A DNA stretch of 64,000 nucleotides from Ziziphus jujuba (taxonomy: Eukaryota; Streptophyta; Magnoliopsida; Rosales; Rhamnaceae): contig NC_083389.1 of NCBI RefSeq assembly GCF_031755915.1, forward strand, positions 25,825,001-25,889,000, written 5' to 3'. Made by a program: the position numbers and the translations under genes. The notes below the pieces were generated by a model. It made no database searches, was not told where the DNA came from, and saw only the letters and a program-made list of their open reading frames with translations. This document shows, one piece after another, positions 49,370 through 60,563 of this stretch (its first letter is position 1; the number at the start of each line of letters is the position of its first letter).

Positions 49370-50283
49370 AGGCGGCAGAAATCCATTCTATAATTTCTTT
49401 GTGTTGTGAGAAAATAATCCCCCAAACAAAGGGAATTGGACAGTATGAAATAAGATAAAAACATACTCATTAAAAAAGAAGACCTTCTACTCAAATTCTT
49501 TCTTTTTCTTTTTGACAGGAATCAATAAAAACTAAGAAATATTTGAATCCGATTCTATTTCATTCAAATGTAAATATAGTGAAATATACTAATAAAAATA
49601 TGGTAGTAATATAATAGTAGTAGTAAAAGAATGAAAGGAACTATTCCTATTTCATCGAAGTTGAAGAATCAAAGAATTTTTCCTTCAGATTAGGAGAATT
49701 AGAGAAGTTTTGATCGAATTATGATCCGAAGAGAGAATAAAAATAAGCGACTAATCATTCTATGATGGATGAAAATAGACTAACCATCCGTTTTGTGTTG
49801 TGTGTATTGTGTGTATAATGGGTATACGCTATACAATCAAATATAAAAACCCTAGGATGTTTCCTAATTTGGAATAAATCTATGGGTCCGAAGTTGGGAT
49901 AAGGGGTTGAAAGATCTAAAACTGGAAAGTCATTTTAGAATTTTTCTAAAAATGGATGAATAATCTAAACTAAATATAATAATGATATAAAATTATCCAT
50001 GAAACATAGTCTCAAAAAATAGATTGCTTGATGTATTTGTTCCAATTCAGTGATTTAATCCGGTATAAATAATAGAAAAGGCCGGGAGTGCCATCTTCAC
50101 AAAAATAAATCTTTATCTATTGTTTTTCACCAAAAAAATTCTTTTTCCCCAACGTCGAAGGAAGGGTTTATCTTTAATTTAATAAAAGTTTTTCTATTAA
50201 AAAAAATACTGTACATACCTATCCAAAAATCGAATATGAATAACTCACTATTCACTTGGTTTCTGAACCATAATCGTTATGTA
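49370..50283. other. ycf3-trnS spacer
   Basis: AT-rich spacer, no gene recognised. Confidence 0.55.
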
Positions 50284-50370
50284 GGAAAGATGGCCGAGTG
50301 GTTGAATGCGTAGCATTGGAACTGCTATGTAGGCTTTTGTTTACTGAGGGTTCGAATCCCTTTCTTTCCG
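50284..50370 (+). tRNA. trnS-GGA: trnS-GGA
   Basis: Serine tRNA, 87 nt, anticodon GGA in ATTGGAACTG, T arm GGGTTCGAATCCC, ending TTTCTTTCCG. Acceptor 5' end GGAAAGA matches the 3' TCTTTCC, so pairing is good; a T-for-G change sits in the D arm and TTTACT replaces TTTACC in the variable arm. Confidence 0.9.
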
Positions 50371-50658
50371 TACCCTTTACCTAATTCACCAATGTTATTG
50401 ATCGCAATGTAGCAAATAACAATGGATACCATTATTCCAATAGTTAGCCTTCTCTTTGATATAGATTCTCTATTCCTAATACTAATTTCTACGATATGGA
50501 AAATACTGTAACGTAAAGAAGAGACAAGGAATGAAAATCGCCCTACTAATCTATGATACATGAATGGGAGAAAAATCCCCGGATCAAAATCCCTTACCTC
50601 GGGTCTTTTTACGTAGTAGGGGGTGTCCGAACCCCTGTTCTTCTTATTTTAGTTCTGT

Positions 50659-51264
50659 TTAAATCTGACGAGAATAATATTCTACAACTAGCAATTCATT
50701 TATTTTCAAACTGACCCATTTACTATCTATTATTTGATTGATTAATCCTTTATATTGAAATGGGTGAAGCATTAAATGTTTGGGCAATTCCTCAGGGGAG
50801 GCTGAATCAAGATAATTTTGAACTAGAGCCCTAGATTTTTGTTCATCCCTTACTGTAATAATATCTCGGGGTTTGCAACGATAACTTGGTATATCTGCTA
50901 CATGACCATTAACTAAAATATGTCTATGGTTAACCAATTGGCGGGCTTGGGGAATAGTCAAAGCCATACCCAATTGAAAAAGTATTTTACCCAAACACAT
51001 TTCAAGTAATTGTAGTAAAATCTGACCCATTGACCCTTTGGCTTTTCCGGCGATACGAACGTATTTAAGTAATTGTTGTTCTTTAAGACCATAATGAAAG
51101 CGTAATTTTTGTTTTTCTTCTAAACAAATACAATATTGGGATTTTTTATCGGGGCGCGATTGGTGTCTAAGATCGTTTCTCGCTCGAGGTTTTTGATAGT
51201 TAGTCCCGGTAAAGCCCCGAGACAATGTATTTTTTTTGAAACGAGGTCCTCTGTAACGCGACAT
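50659..51264 (-). CDS. rps4: rps4, ribosomal protein S4
   Basis: Complete 201-residue frame, [16 protein letters not shown] to [12 protein letters not shown], exact family length. The S4 RNA-binding part reads [20 protein letters not shown]. Codons ~13-25 are out of the normal frame: an extra A in the run near 51231-51238 and a compensating loss near 51187-51195 leave the rest in frame. Many Arg codons have become Gln, His or Cys. This open frame is therefore not a wild-type S4. Confidence 0.92.
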   Translation of the reverse strand: MSRYRGPRFKKNTLSRGFTGTNYQKPRARNDLRHQSRPDKKSQYCICLEEKQKLRFHYGLKEQQLLKYVRIAGKAKGSMGQILLQLLEMCLGKILFQLGMALTIPQARQLVNHRHILVNGHVADIPSYRCKPRDIITVRDEQKSRALVQNYLDSASPEELPKHLMLHPFQYKGLINQIIDSKWVSLKINELLVVEYYSRQI

Positions 51265-51753
51265 AAAGACTCCTTATTTTATTGAAATTTCATAAACCTA
51301 AATGAAATTAAAACTAAATTAAATGATAAATGAAGTGAAATTTACTGAAGTCTTGGACTACAAAGAATAATTAGATGAATTGTATCAATATCCGGACCGT
51401 ATTGTATTGTATATATAATATATGTATATATAAATATTATTTATTATTGTTTATAATTTTTATACAATACAATAATAAATTTTATAATATATTTTATAAA
51501 AAAATATAAATAAGCAATATATAAATAAATAATAAAGTTTTTTTTTTGATTGATTTGTTTTGCAGAGATCGAACTTCTAGTCTTTTTTTTTTATATATAT
51601 ATAATTGGGAGTTTCTATGAGATAATAGAGAGATAGTAGATCGATGACCCTTGGTAAGGTAAAAGGGTAAGAAGCCTTTTCAATATTCTTATTATCTCAA
51701 TATTCTTATTATTAATTTTGTAAAAAAAATAAAAAATCAAACAGATGGAGAAA
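51265..51753. other. rps4-trnT spacer
   Basis: AT-rich with TA-repeat stretches; no gene recognised. Confidence 0.55.
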
Positions 51754-51826
51754 AGCCAGCTATCGGAATCGAACCGATGACCATCGCATTACAAATGCGA
51801 TGCTCTAATCTCTGAGTTAAGCTGGC
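51754..51826 (-). tRNA. trnT-UGU: trnT-UGU
   Basis: Threonine tRNA, 73 nt, anticodon TGT in GCATTTGTAATGC, T arm CGGTTCGATTCCG intact. Acceptor reads GCCAGCTT where GCCCGCTT is usual, pairing with AGCTGGC-type changes at the other end. Confidence 0.9.
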
Positions 51827-52721
51827 CCGCATAACATAAATTGTACATGCATAGGAATTTAGTAAACTATTGGGATCTTAGCTATTAACTGTTCATAATT
51901 CATATGACTGGAAAGAAGAATATAGAATAGAAGTTCAAAGAAATATTGGATATTTGAATATTATAAAACGTAGCAATTAACATAACAATTACTATAGTGC
52001 TATATAATTTCCATTTTTTTTATCAACTATATGTTTATCAATAATCAATATCTTGATTAGATAGTTAGATTTTTTTTTTGTGAATTAAAAAATGACTTTG
52101 TAATTATTTTTTAGTATTATAATATTAATGTTTATAATATAAAAAAAATTAAAAATATTATAATAAAAAATTTCCTTTTTAGTTCTTTTTTTTATGTTAT
52201 TTATGTTATTGTTATAGAAGGTCTGCCCTAAGAAAATGGGAAGAGGAAGAAAAAAATGAAAAAGAAAAGTGCAATCCAATCTATATAAATGCAATCCAGA
52301 TCATAATAAAACATTCCGGTGTTTTCATTCGGAAAGGTGAACGCTAAAACAAAAAATAGAATCGACTGTTTAAGTATTCAAAATTACACGCTAAAAGTGA
52401 TAGAAATAGGGGCATAGCATGTTAGCTTATACATATACCACATATACATTTATGTATAATAAATATACATAATATATATGGGGTATATATCCATATATAT
52501 TGTATATTGAATTTAATTTCGAATACAGAGCTGATAAAATCTGTTCTGATTGGACCAAATATGAGTATCCGATAGAGATGAAAGAAGATAGACAATAAAT
52601 CCAAATTAGGAGAAAACGCCTTTCAATATGGAACAGCTATCTAATGAATTCAATGGTTCCAGCCTAATATAAATAAACGAATAAAGAAGAGTGGCATCAA
52701 GACCCTAATAAAAAAAAAGGG
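51827..52721. other. trnT-trnL spacer
   Basis: AT-rich spacer, no gene recognised. Confidence 0.55.
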
Positions 52722-53357
52722 GGGGATATGGCGAAATTGGTAGATGCTACGAACTTAATTGGATTGAGCCTTGGTATGGAAACCTACCAAGTGATAACTT
52801 TCAAATTCAGAGAAACCCTGGAATTATAAATGGGCAATCCCAAGCCAAATCCTGTTTTTTGAAAACAAACAAGGATTCAAAAAGTGATAATGAAAAAGGA
52901 TAGGTGCAGAGACTCAATGGAAGCTGTTCTAACAAATGGAGTTGGTTGCGATGCATTAGTAAAGGAATCCTCCTATCGAAACTCCAGAAAGGATGAAGAA
53001 TAAACCTATATATACGTATACGGACTGAAATACTATTATATACATATACGTACTTAAATACTATCTCCAAGCCAAATGATTAATGATGACCTGAATCTTT
53101 TTTTTTTTTTAATATACGTTTATATGAAAAATCAAAGAATTGCTGTGAATCGATTCCAAGTAAAAAAAATGGAATATTCATTAATCAAATCATTTACTCC
53201 ATCGTAATATGATAGATCTTTTGAAAAATTGATTAATCGAACGAGAATAAAGATAGAGTCCCATTCTACATGTCAATATCGACAACAATGAAATTTATAG
53301 TAAAAGGAAAATCCATTGACTTTAGAAATCATGAGGGTTCAAGTCCCCCTATCCCCA
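52722..53357 (+). tRNA. trnL-UAA: trnL-UAA with group I intron
   Basis: Leucine tRNA. 5' exon 52722-52756 (GGGGATATGGCGAAATTGG), group I intron ~52757-53307 starting AATTGGATTGAGCCTTGG, 3' exon 53308-53357 ending CTATCCCCA. The intron core pieces around GATAACTTTCAAATTCAGAG are recognisable. The 3' exon has CCATTGAC for CCGTCGAC and ATCATGAGG for ATCGTGAGG, CG-to-CA/TG changes. Confidence 0.92.
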
Positions 53358-53627
53358 AAAAGGCCCATTTGATTCCCTAATTTTTATCCTATACTCTCAT
53401 TTCATTAGCGGTTCAAAATTCTTTATGTTTCTCATTCATTAATTTTTTTATTTTCACAAGCCTTGTGATATATATGATACACGTACAAATGAACATCATT
53501 GAGAAAGTAACCCCGATTGTAAATTGGAATGATCATATTATCGCTCGTACTGCACTGAAACTTACAAAGTCATTTTTTTTTTTAGACCTAAGTCATCTAT
53601 TAAAATGAGGATGATGCATCGTGAATG

Positions 53628-53700
53628 GTCGGGATAGCTCAGCTGGTAGAGCAGAGGACTAAAAATCCTCGTGTCAGAAGTTCAAATCTGGTCCGTGGCA
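53628..53700 (+). tRNA. trnF-GAA: trnF-GAA with altered anticodon
   Basis: Phenylalanine tRNA, 73 nt, GTCGGGATAGCTCAGCTGG at the 5' end. The loop usually CTGAAAA reads CTAAAAA, so the anticodon is AAA. Acceptor C2-to-T and GTCAGAAG for GTCACCAG damage pairing. Confidence 0.88.
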
Positions 53701-54052
53701 CATGGATTGTTTGTATGAGTATCGATTCTACAAATTGGTCGACATACATATTCATTAATCAATAGTATAAATCATGATACATGTTTATCCATCTAAGAGG
53801 CTGGAGAGATACCCCTTCTATTTAAGAAATAGAGAATATTTATAGATGGGTATTTATAGATGAGTAAAGCGTATCTAAGGAAACAAATAGATTTTGTTTC
53901 CTCGTCTTTTTATTTAATTGTTCATACTGTGTCTCCTCTCATTCCCAAAGAATGGTACTACTTCTTCTATATTACAAAGGGAGTTGAGGGGTATGAATAA
54001 CCAAGATTCATTTAAGATATAATACAAATAGAATATGATCCCCTTGCATTCA
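53701..54052. other. trnF-ndhJ spacer remnant
   Basis: Plastid spacer downstream of trnF, ending abruptly at the LTR. ndhJ itself is not reached. Confidence 0.6.
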
Positions 54053-55162
54053 TGATACGAACCTAGGACGACATGCTCCTAAACCCGTATTATATTAGCC
54101 CGGATCTTTAATTAAGTTCAAGTTCTAATGGAATGGACCTCAACCCCTAACCAACCTGTGGTTAGAAACCTTGGTATAATGTAGACGCCACAATAGGGGA
54201 TGGAAAACCTATTGATAAGTCAAGCTAAAACAACCAATTCTCTAATGGTGTTTTAGGTGTTCTCAAAGAACAAAGAGATAATTAATCTCACAAGTATTTT
54301 CTTAATCAAATCAAAGTTTTATTCTTATTGAAAAATAAGCCTTTAAATAGGCTACAATTCCATGAAATAAAACCCTAAAAATAAAGAAAAACCAGCCACC
54401 ACAAATAAAGAAACCTAGTTGGCTGAAACTATACTTCCTTTCCTAATCTAAGTTTGATTAATTAATTCCTTTATATTAAATTAGGAATTAATTAATTTAC
54501 AATGGAAAGAATAAAATAAAAACCTTCCTAAAGTTATTTTTCCAGAAAATAAATAAATAAAAGCCAAAAAGTAATGGTAGTTTCCTAAAACAAAAAGTAA
54601 AAACAAATTAGGAAACTAAAAATGCTAGCCTTTTTTGTCAAGTTGACTTTGATCAATCTTTGACCTCTTTGAGCTTCAAATCAGCTTCTAGATTCTTTTT
54701 AGGATGCCAAATAAGCTGAATATGAAGTCTCACACGTTGCCCATGCTTGGAAAAATAAGAAACGGGTAATACAGTAAAATACAGTAAAGCCAGCAAGCAA
54801 TACAGCAAATTCGGCCAAATTGTTGATGCTGTCCGTACAAGCCCTTTTTTATTGCATTTGAGGCTGCTTTAACTTGATTCCATGACCTATTAGGCATATG
54901 TATTGAACCCATGAATCATTGGAGCCATTTCATGCTTCCCGGACTCCAAAAATGTACCAAAACCGTCACCCGGGTCCGTATCGGCTTCCACCACTTGGAT
55001 GCTTCGAATAGGCTTTGTATCTTGACTACCCTCTGTATAAATACTCCCAGGTTTCCCTTAAATCTCTTAATTTGAGCTCTTGTGATTGGCCTAGTCTTCA
55101 TCCGTGTCAAGTCAGCACCCCAGCGGGTTATCGGTTGAGCGGGCTCGGGCAGAATCACATCA
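54053..55162 (-). repeat. 3' LTR of the composite element, chimeric
   Basis: 1,110 bp. The R/U5 half resembles the 40964 and 57752 LTRs (AAACCTAGTTGGC, ACTATACTTCC), while the U3 half from ~54555 resembles the nested-element LTR (AAGTAATGGTAGTTTCC, pol-tail coding). Minus-strand start is TGATGTGATTCTGCCC. Confidence 0.85.
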
Positions 55163-57751
55163 TTCCCCTCCTCTTGAAAAGGATTTGTCCTCAAATCAAG
55201 ATCATCACCTGCAGCAAAAGGATTTAAATCAGCAACATTAAATGCAGCACTCATATTATACTCACCCAGTAAATCAAGCTTGTAGGCATTCTTGTTATTC
55301 GGCTCCAAAACTTGAAAAAGTCCATCCATAGGCGGCATGAGCTTTGAGTTTCTTTGTTTAGGAAACCTTTCCTTTTGTAAGTGCAACCAAACCAATTCTC
55401 CTGGTTCAAACACTATTACAACAAAATCTAGAAATACATGCTCATTATGGTAAAAATTACACTTTTTAAAGTTAGCAAACAATATTTCCCAAATTTTCAA
55501 ATTGCCACTAAGTAAAGCTCTCAATAATGCAGATAAAGTTCTATTCAATAAAGACATCTTTAAATAAGTATCTTTAAAATTCATGGTCAGCAATGATTTC
55601 TTATTAATAATTACTTTATTAACATCACCAAAGCTAAGATAAAAATTTATATTTTTCCCTTCTTGTCTTCCTTTTCCTTTCTCACTCACGGCCATCTCAC
55701 CTTCCTCACTCTCAACTTTTCCACCAAATTTCTCACTCTTGGTTTTATTAAAATTTTTCCACACAACCTGACTATTAGAAGACTTACCTTGTACAGCAAG
55801 CTCCCCTTTTCCCTCTTGATTGGAAGGTAGTCCACTTGGAATTTCATTTGGGAAGACATCTCTAAATTCCTTCAAAAGAGAAATCATTGAACTTGGCAAT
55901 TCAAGTTCTTCAAAGTTAGTTTGATCATTAAAATAATTTTCTTTATAAATCATGACCAGCAAAGGTTTCTTACACTCAATAACCTTATTAATATCCCCTA
56001 AACTCAAATAAAAATTCTGGTTTTTCCTCTCTTTTCTTTCTTTTCTTTTTCTTTCCTCGGTTTGGCTCTCATTGGCGGAAATTTCCAGATTTTTTGTGCT
56101 TTCGGGTTTGCTCTCTTTTCTCACCCCTCTCTCAACTTTTTCTTGATCTTTCCACTCAATATGAACCTTAGAAACCTTACCTTGGTCAGCAACCTCAATC
56201 TTACCTTCTTGAAAGGATGGGGAAGCCGTTGGTGCCATACTTGCTTTTTCCTTGAGCTTTTCGGCTTCTCTCCTTTGTTGTATTTGTAATTGGTCTTTGT
56301 AAACCTCTTTAGGAGATAATGGTTCCAGCTTGACCTTCTTCCCTTTAAACCTGAAAACAATACTATTTTCTCGACCAAAATGAGTAGCATCTTTATCAAA
56401 TTGCCATGGTCTACCTAATAGTATATGTCCGGCAATCATAGGTACAATATCACATAAAACTACATCCTCATATCTACCTATATTGAATTTTACTTTGGCT
56501 TGTTTGTTTACTTTCATCTCACCACTATCATTAAGCCATTGTAATCTATAAGGTTCTGGATGTTTAATTGTTTCCAAGCCTAATTTATCAACTACAAGAT
56601 TACTTATCACATTAGTACAACTCCCACTATCTATAATCATGCTACAAATTTTACCTTGTATTTCGCAGCGAGTGTGGAAGATGTTTTCCCTTTGTATCTG
56701 CTCTTCATCTTTGTAGACAGCAAGTACTCTCCTTGAAACCAAGCTTAACTCGGCATTAGATGTATCTACAGGTTCGGTTTCTTCTTCATTACAAGCCTCC
56801 TCTTGCTCGGTTTCAGCCCCACTTTCTTCACTTGCGGATTCCAGCTCACCATCACCCTTTAATACCATGATTCTTCTATTTGGGCATTGGCTGGATATGT
56901 GTCCTCTTCCTTGGCACTTAAAACAAATTATTTCTCTAGATTTTTGAGGTTTAGGATCAGATTTTATCTCACCTCTAAGTGCTTGGACAGATTCGGTCTT
57001 GACCTCCCTTCTTGGCCGGTTGGTAGATTCTTCTCCTAATTTCGGCCTCAACTTGTTTTCATAAGTGGAATTGTTTTTCCAGCCACTTGAACTTGTCCTT
57101 CCACTGCTAGAAACTCCTCCAAACCGTGCACTAACACCCCTCCTCTTGAATTGGTTCTCAAGTTTAATGGCTACATGCAACATCTCCTCCAATTCCAAGT
57201 ATTGTTGTAATTCAAGTTGGTTGGCAATGTCACGGTTTAACCCTCCAAGAAATCTTGCCATTGTTGCCTCTCTATCCTCCCTCATGTTTAACCTCATCAT
57301 TAACATCTCCATCTCTTTGTAATAATCCTCCACGGACCTACTTTCTTGAGACAAAGATTGAAGCCTTTGATGCAGCAACCTTTGGTAATGGGATGGCACA
57401 AACCGCTTCCTCATGACTCCTTTCATTTGTCGCCATGTTGTAATTAAGTCTTCACCAACCCTCCTTCGGGTGCTTTGCTCATTTATCCACCATTGGAGTG
57501 CATAATGGCCAAACTCCATTGCTGCCATCTTCACCTTCTTACCTTCCGAATAGTTGTGGCAGTCAAAAATCATCTCCATTTTTCTCTTCCCACTCCAAAT
57601 AAGCTTCAGGATCACTTTTACCCATAAAAGGTGGGATATTAACCTTGATATTTCCCAAATCTTCATCTGTATCCTCCCTCCTATATCTCCCACGGCCAGC
57701 TCTATCTTGGACAGCAAAGGTTTCGTCCATACCTTCCTCAAAGTCACCGTC
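54916..57751 (-). CDS. Composite element gag-protease with scrambled pol remnant
   Basis: One continuous frame of ~885 family-frame residues from KMEMIFDCHNYSEGKK (near 57580) to the LTR; the first ~75 residues of the longer open stretch are out of the gag frame. Contains the capsid-like domain, CCHC knuckle CFKCQGRGHISSQC and protease with intact MIIDSGSCTNVIS. After PSGLP it has SNQEGKGELAVQGKS, a duplicated FYLSFGDVNKV module, [14 protein letters not shown] (integrase scrap), LFANFKKCNFYHNEHVF (RT scrap) and the GPY/F-like end. It has no RT or integrase core. Could be a non-autonomous element supplying Gag and protease. Confidence 0.85.
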
Positions 57752-58715
57752 CAACCCCTAACCAACCTGTGGTTAGAAACTTTGGTATAATGTAGATGCC
57801 ACAATAGGGGATAGAAAACCTATTGATAAGTCAAGCTAAAACAACCAATTCTCTAATGGTGTTTTAGGTGTTCTCAAAGAACAAAGAGATAATTAATCTC
57901 ACAAGTATTTTCTTAATCAAATCAAAGTTGTATTCTTATTGAAAAATAAGCCTTTAAATAGGCTTTAAAATAAACAAAATAAACCCTAAAAACCCTAGGA
58001 AAAACCGGCCACACACATAAAGAAACCTAGTTGGCCGCAACTATACTTCCTTTCCTAATCTAAGTTTGATTAATTAATTCCTTTATATTAAATTAGGAAT
58101 TAATTAATTTACAATAAAATAAAAACCTTCCTAAAGTTATTTGTCCAGAAAACAAATAAATAGAAACCCAAAAAGAAATAAAGTCAATCGCAAATTAGGT
58201 AACAAGTTGACTTTGACATCTAGGCTGAATTATGTCTTCAACCGAGCTAACTTATGTCTGCCTGATGTCCGAGCTAACTTATGGCCTATCCGAGCTAACT
58301 GCCGTCTGTCCGAGCTAACTTGTGTCTGGCTGAGCTAACTGATGTCTGTCCGAGCTAAGTTATGTCTGGCCGAGCTAACTGATGTCTGTCCGAGCTAAGT
58401 TGCATCCGATGTTCGAAGTCCGAGATCAGATGTCCGAGGCAAAGCTTTGATGTCCGAGACAAGGGTGTCCGATATAAAATGTCCGATGTATGGGTATCCA
58501 AAGTATCAGCCTCCACCATTTGGATACTTAAAATAGGTCTTTTATCCTCAGGTATGGACAAGCCCTTTTGAGAATGAATTACTCTCTGGATAAAGACAGC
58601 AAGGTTGTCCTTAAACCTCTTAACTTGAGCCCTAGTGATTGGTCCAGTCTTCATCTGTATCGGATCAGTACCCCAGCGAGTTGTCGGTGGTGTAAGCTCG
58701 GGCGGGTTCGCATCA
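57752..58715 (-). repeat. Partial LTR on the right of the composite element
   Basis: 964 bp, lacking the last ~90 bp (TGATACGAACC end), primer site and gag start. Minus-strand start TGATGCGAACCCGCCC and the 20-bp array group it with the 40964 LTR, not with its apparent partner at 54053. Confidence 0.87.
58269..58410. repeat. 20-bp tandem array, second copy
   Basis: About seven CCGAGCTAA units in 20-bp register, two fewer than at 41581-41760; one unit reads CTGAGCTAA. Confidence 0.85.
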
Positions 58716-58724
58716 TTAGGTTTA

Positions 58725-59396
58725 TAGGGCTATACAGACTCAAACTGTAGACCTTCTCAATAAAATAGATCAAACTTATTATTATCAAAATGATTTGAAC
58801 TGTTTCAAAGACCCAACATGCATTTTTGTGCATTGGGCTCTTTCGTTAACTAATATAAATATCGGTTAGTCTACCATATTTTTTGAATGACAGAAAGACA
58901 AAAATATGGCTCCATGTGCTCCGATTCATTATGTGAATTCCAATCTGGGAGCACCACCAAAGTGTTTCAAAGAAGGGTTATTCTGACATAGGTTTGCTTC
59001 TGGCCTAGATCAACTTAAGTTAAATGGAGTCTCTATCGCCCCGTTTGAATCAAATATGAAACTTCATACACCGTAAATTTCATAAGATAGAACGAAAAGA
59101 GAATTTTTTTGAGGTCCTTATACTCATTATGCCTAGCATTGAATAAACAATGTATTCACCTTATCACTATCTCAACTTAATAATGGGTTCTATATTGGCG
59201 CCTACATGGGCTCCCGAATTCGAATTGAACCAAACCATTTGTCAGGCTATTGTTTTCTTATTTTGTTCCCTAAATATCATAGAGTAAGACATCCATTTTT
59301 CAATAAGATCAAATCTTTTGATTCCATGATGGACTCCTCTGAAAAATATTGGTGCGCGTGTAAACGAGGTGCTCTACCTAACTGAGCTATGGCCCT
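58725..59396 (-). tRNA. trnV-UAC: trnV-UAC with group II intron
   Basis: Valine tRNA. 5' exon ~59358-59396 (AGGGCCATAGCTCAGTTAGG), anticodon TAC in CGTTTACACG. 3' exon ~58725-58761 ending TATAGCCCTA, with AGTTTGAGTCT where GGTTCGAGTCC is usual. The ~600-nt intron between them has no other gene. Exon edges are approximate. Confidence 0.87.
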
Positions 59397-59569
59397 TATG
59401 CTTGTGATACATATTTTATCATGTATATAATTTCTTGTCAAGATGAATATTACATGATCCAACATCATATCTCTTTGATTCATTTGATTGGTATTGCTTA
59501 TAAACAATATTCCATTTATAATCTATCAGTGTGATAGGTCACACTTGTTTCTCTTTGTGATGATAAATG

Positions 59570-59642
59570 ACCTACTTAACTCAGTGGTTAGAGTATTGCT
59601 TTCATACATCAGGAGTCATTGGTTCAAATCCAATAGTAGGTA
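59570..59642 (+). tRNA. trnM-CAU: trnM-CAU (elongator)
   Basis: Methionine tRNA, 73 nt, ACCTACTTAACTCAGTGG to AATAGTAGGTA, anticodon CAT in CTTTCATAC. The anticodon-stem partner reads CATCAGGAG where CGGCGGGAG is usual (CG-to-CA). Confidence 0.9.
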
Positions 59643-59841
59643 GAACTTATTTGATACCAGCGTGAATAGTCTCTAATACGTTTTTCTACTCATGCTCTTT
59701 TATTGATTTTGTATCTTTTTCATCCTACTCTATTTATCTATTTAATTTCGAATTAAATATTTTTTTTGTTTCACTAGAAGTCGATTCTACTTGATTATAT
59801 TTGATTCTTATTCAATTTCAATCGGCAAAAGCAAACAAAGT

Positions 59842-59886
59842 AAAATAAGGTGTATAAATAGAAGTTCTGTTTATACACCTTATTTT
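59842..59886. terminator. atpE 3' stem-loop
   Basis: Perfect 17-bp arms AAAATAAGGTGTATAAA and TTTATACACCTTATTTT around an 11-nt loop, ~24 bases past the atpE stop. Equivalent plastid hairpins define the atpB-atpE mRNA end. Confidence 0.75.
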
Positions 59887-59909
59887 GCTTATTCGGACCC
59901 ACCACCTAG

Positions 59910-60302
59910 TTAGGATATCACATTGATAGCCTCTCCTCGTCTCCTAGCTCATCTGAGAGCGAGATTTGCTTTAATTGTTTGTCTATTGCCTTTAGCATTC
60001 CTCAAGTTAGCTTCCGCTATTTCAAGAGTTTGTTGAGCTTCTTGTGGATCAATGTCACTACCCTTCTCCATATCATTTACTAAAACAGTGATCTCATTAT
60101 TGCCTATTCTAGCAAAACCACTCATCAGAGCCATCTTGGTCGTTAAGGAGTATTCCTAAAATACCAATATCTACAGCTGTGGCAATAGGCACATGGTTTG
60201 ATAATACGCTGATTTGTCCACTATTAGTAGATAAAATTATTTCTTTCACGTCCGAATCCCAAACAATTCGATTCGAGTCAGTACACAAAGATTTAAGGTC
60301 AT
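59910..60302 (-). pseudogene. atpE: atpE, CF1 epsilon subunit
   Basis: Starts MTLNLCVLT; one C is missing from ACTCCGAATC (near 60275), shifting the frame before SEVKEIIL. Readable text [20 protein letters not shown] and [17 protein letters not shown], ending EAINVIS. A CGA to TGA change follows NLALR. Overlaps the atpB stop by four bases as in plastids. Confidence 0.93.
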
Positions 60303-60563
60303 TTCTTCAATTTGCTCTCCTTTCCTAAGTTCGTAGCTTTCGCAGTAGCTTCATCGATGTTACCTACCAAATAAAAATCCTGTTCAGGGAGACCATCTAA
60401 TTCACCATAAAGGATCAATTTAAATCCTCTAATTGTTTATGCTAGAACAACATATTTCCCTGGTGAACCGGTAAATACTTCTGCTATGAAACAGGGTTGT
60501 GATAGGCAACACTCAATTTTTCGTGCTCTTACTATGGTTAAGCAATCTTCTTCAGATAATTCG
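60299..60563 (-). pseudogene. atpB: atpB, 3' end only (CF1 beta subunit)
   Basis: About the last 88 codons, from ELSEED through FTGSPGKYV and [23 protein letters not shown] to the TGA overlapping atpE. Upstream catalytic parts are absent because of the junction at 60563. Internal stops include ALA-stop in VGLAETIRG (near 60440). Confidence 0.92.

Larger units (their letters stand above)
54053..58715 (-). mobile_element. Composite Ty3/gypsy element between trnF and trnV
   Basis: A minus-strand internal region is flanked by a complete LTR (54053-55162) and a partial LTR (57752-58715) of a different U3 type. There is no target duplication, and the plastid flanks are trnF on the left and trnV-UAC on the right, so ndhJ, ndhK and ndhC are missing. 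Inferred: product of recombination between two separate insertions. Confidence 0.88.
58716..60563. other. NUPT block D: trnV through atpB 3' end
   Basis: Plastid order and strands continue: trnV-UAC, trnM-CAU, atpE, atpB. It ends where atpB is fused to the inverted rpl16 segment. Confidence 0.9.

Noticed and set aside
57580..57804. A single 962-residue protein starting at 57804
   Set aside because: The first ~75 residues come from LTR and out-of-frame gag; the gag frame begins near 57580.
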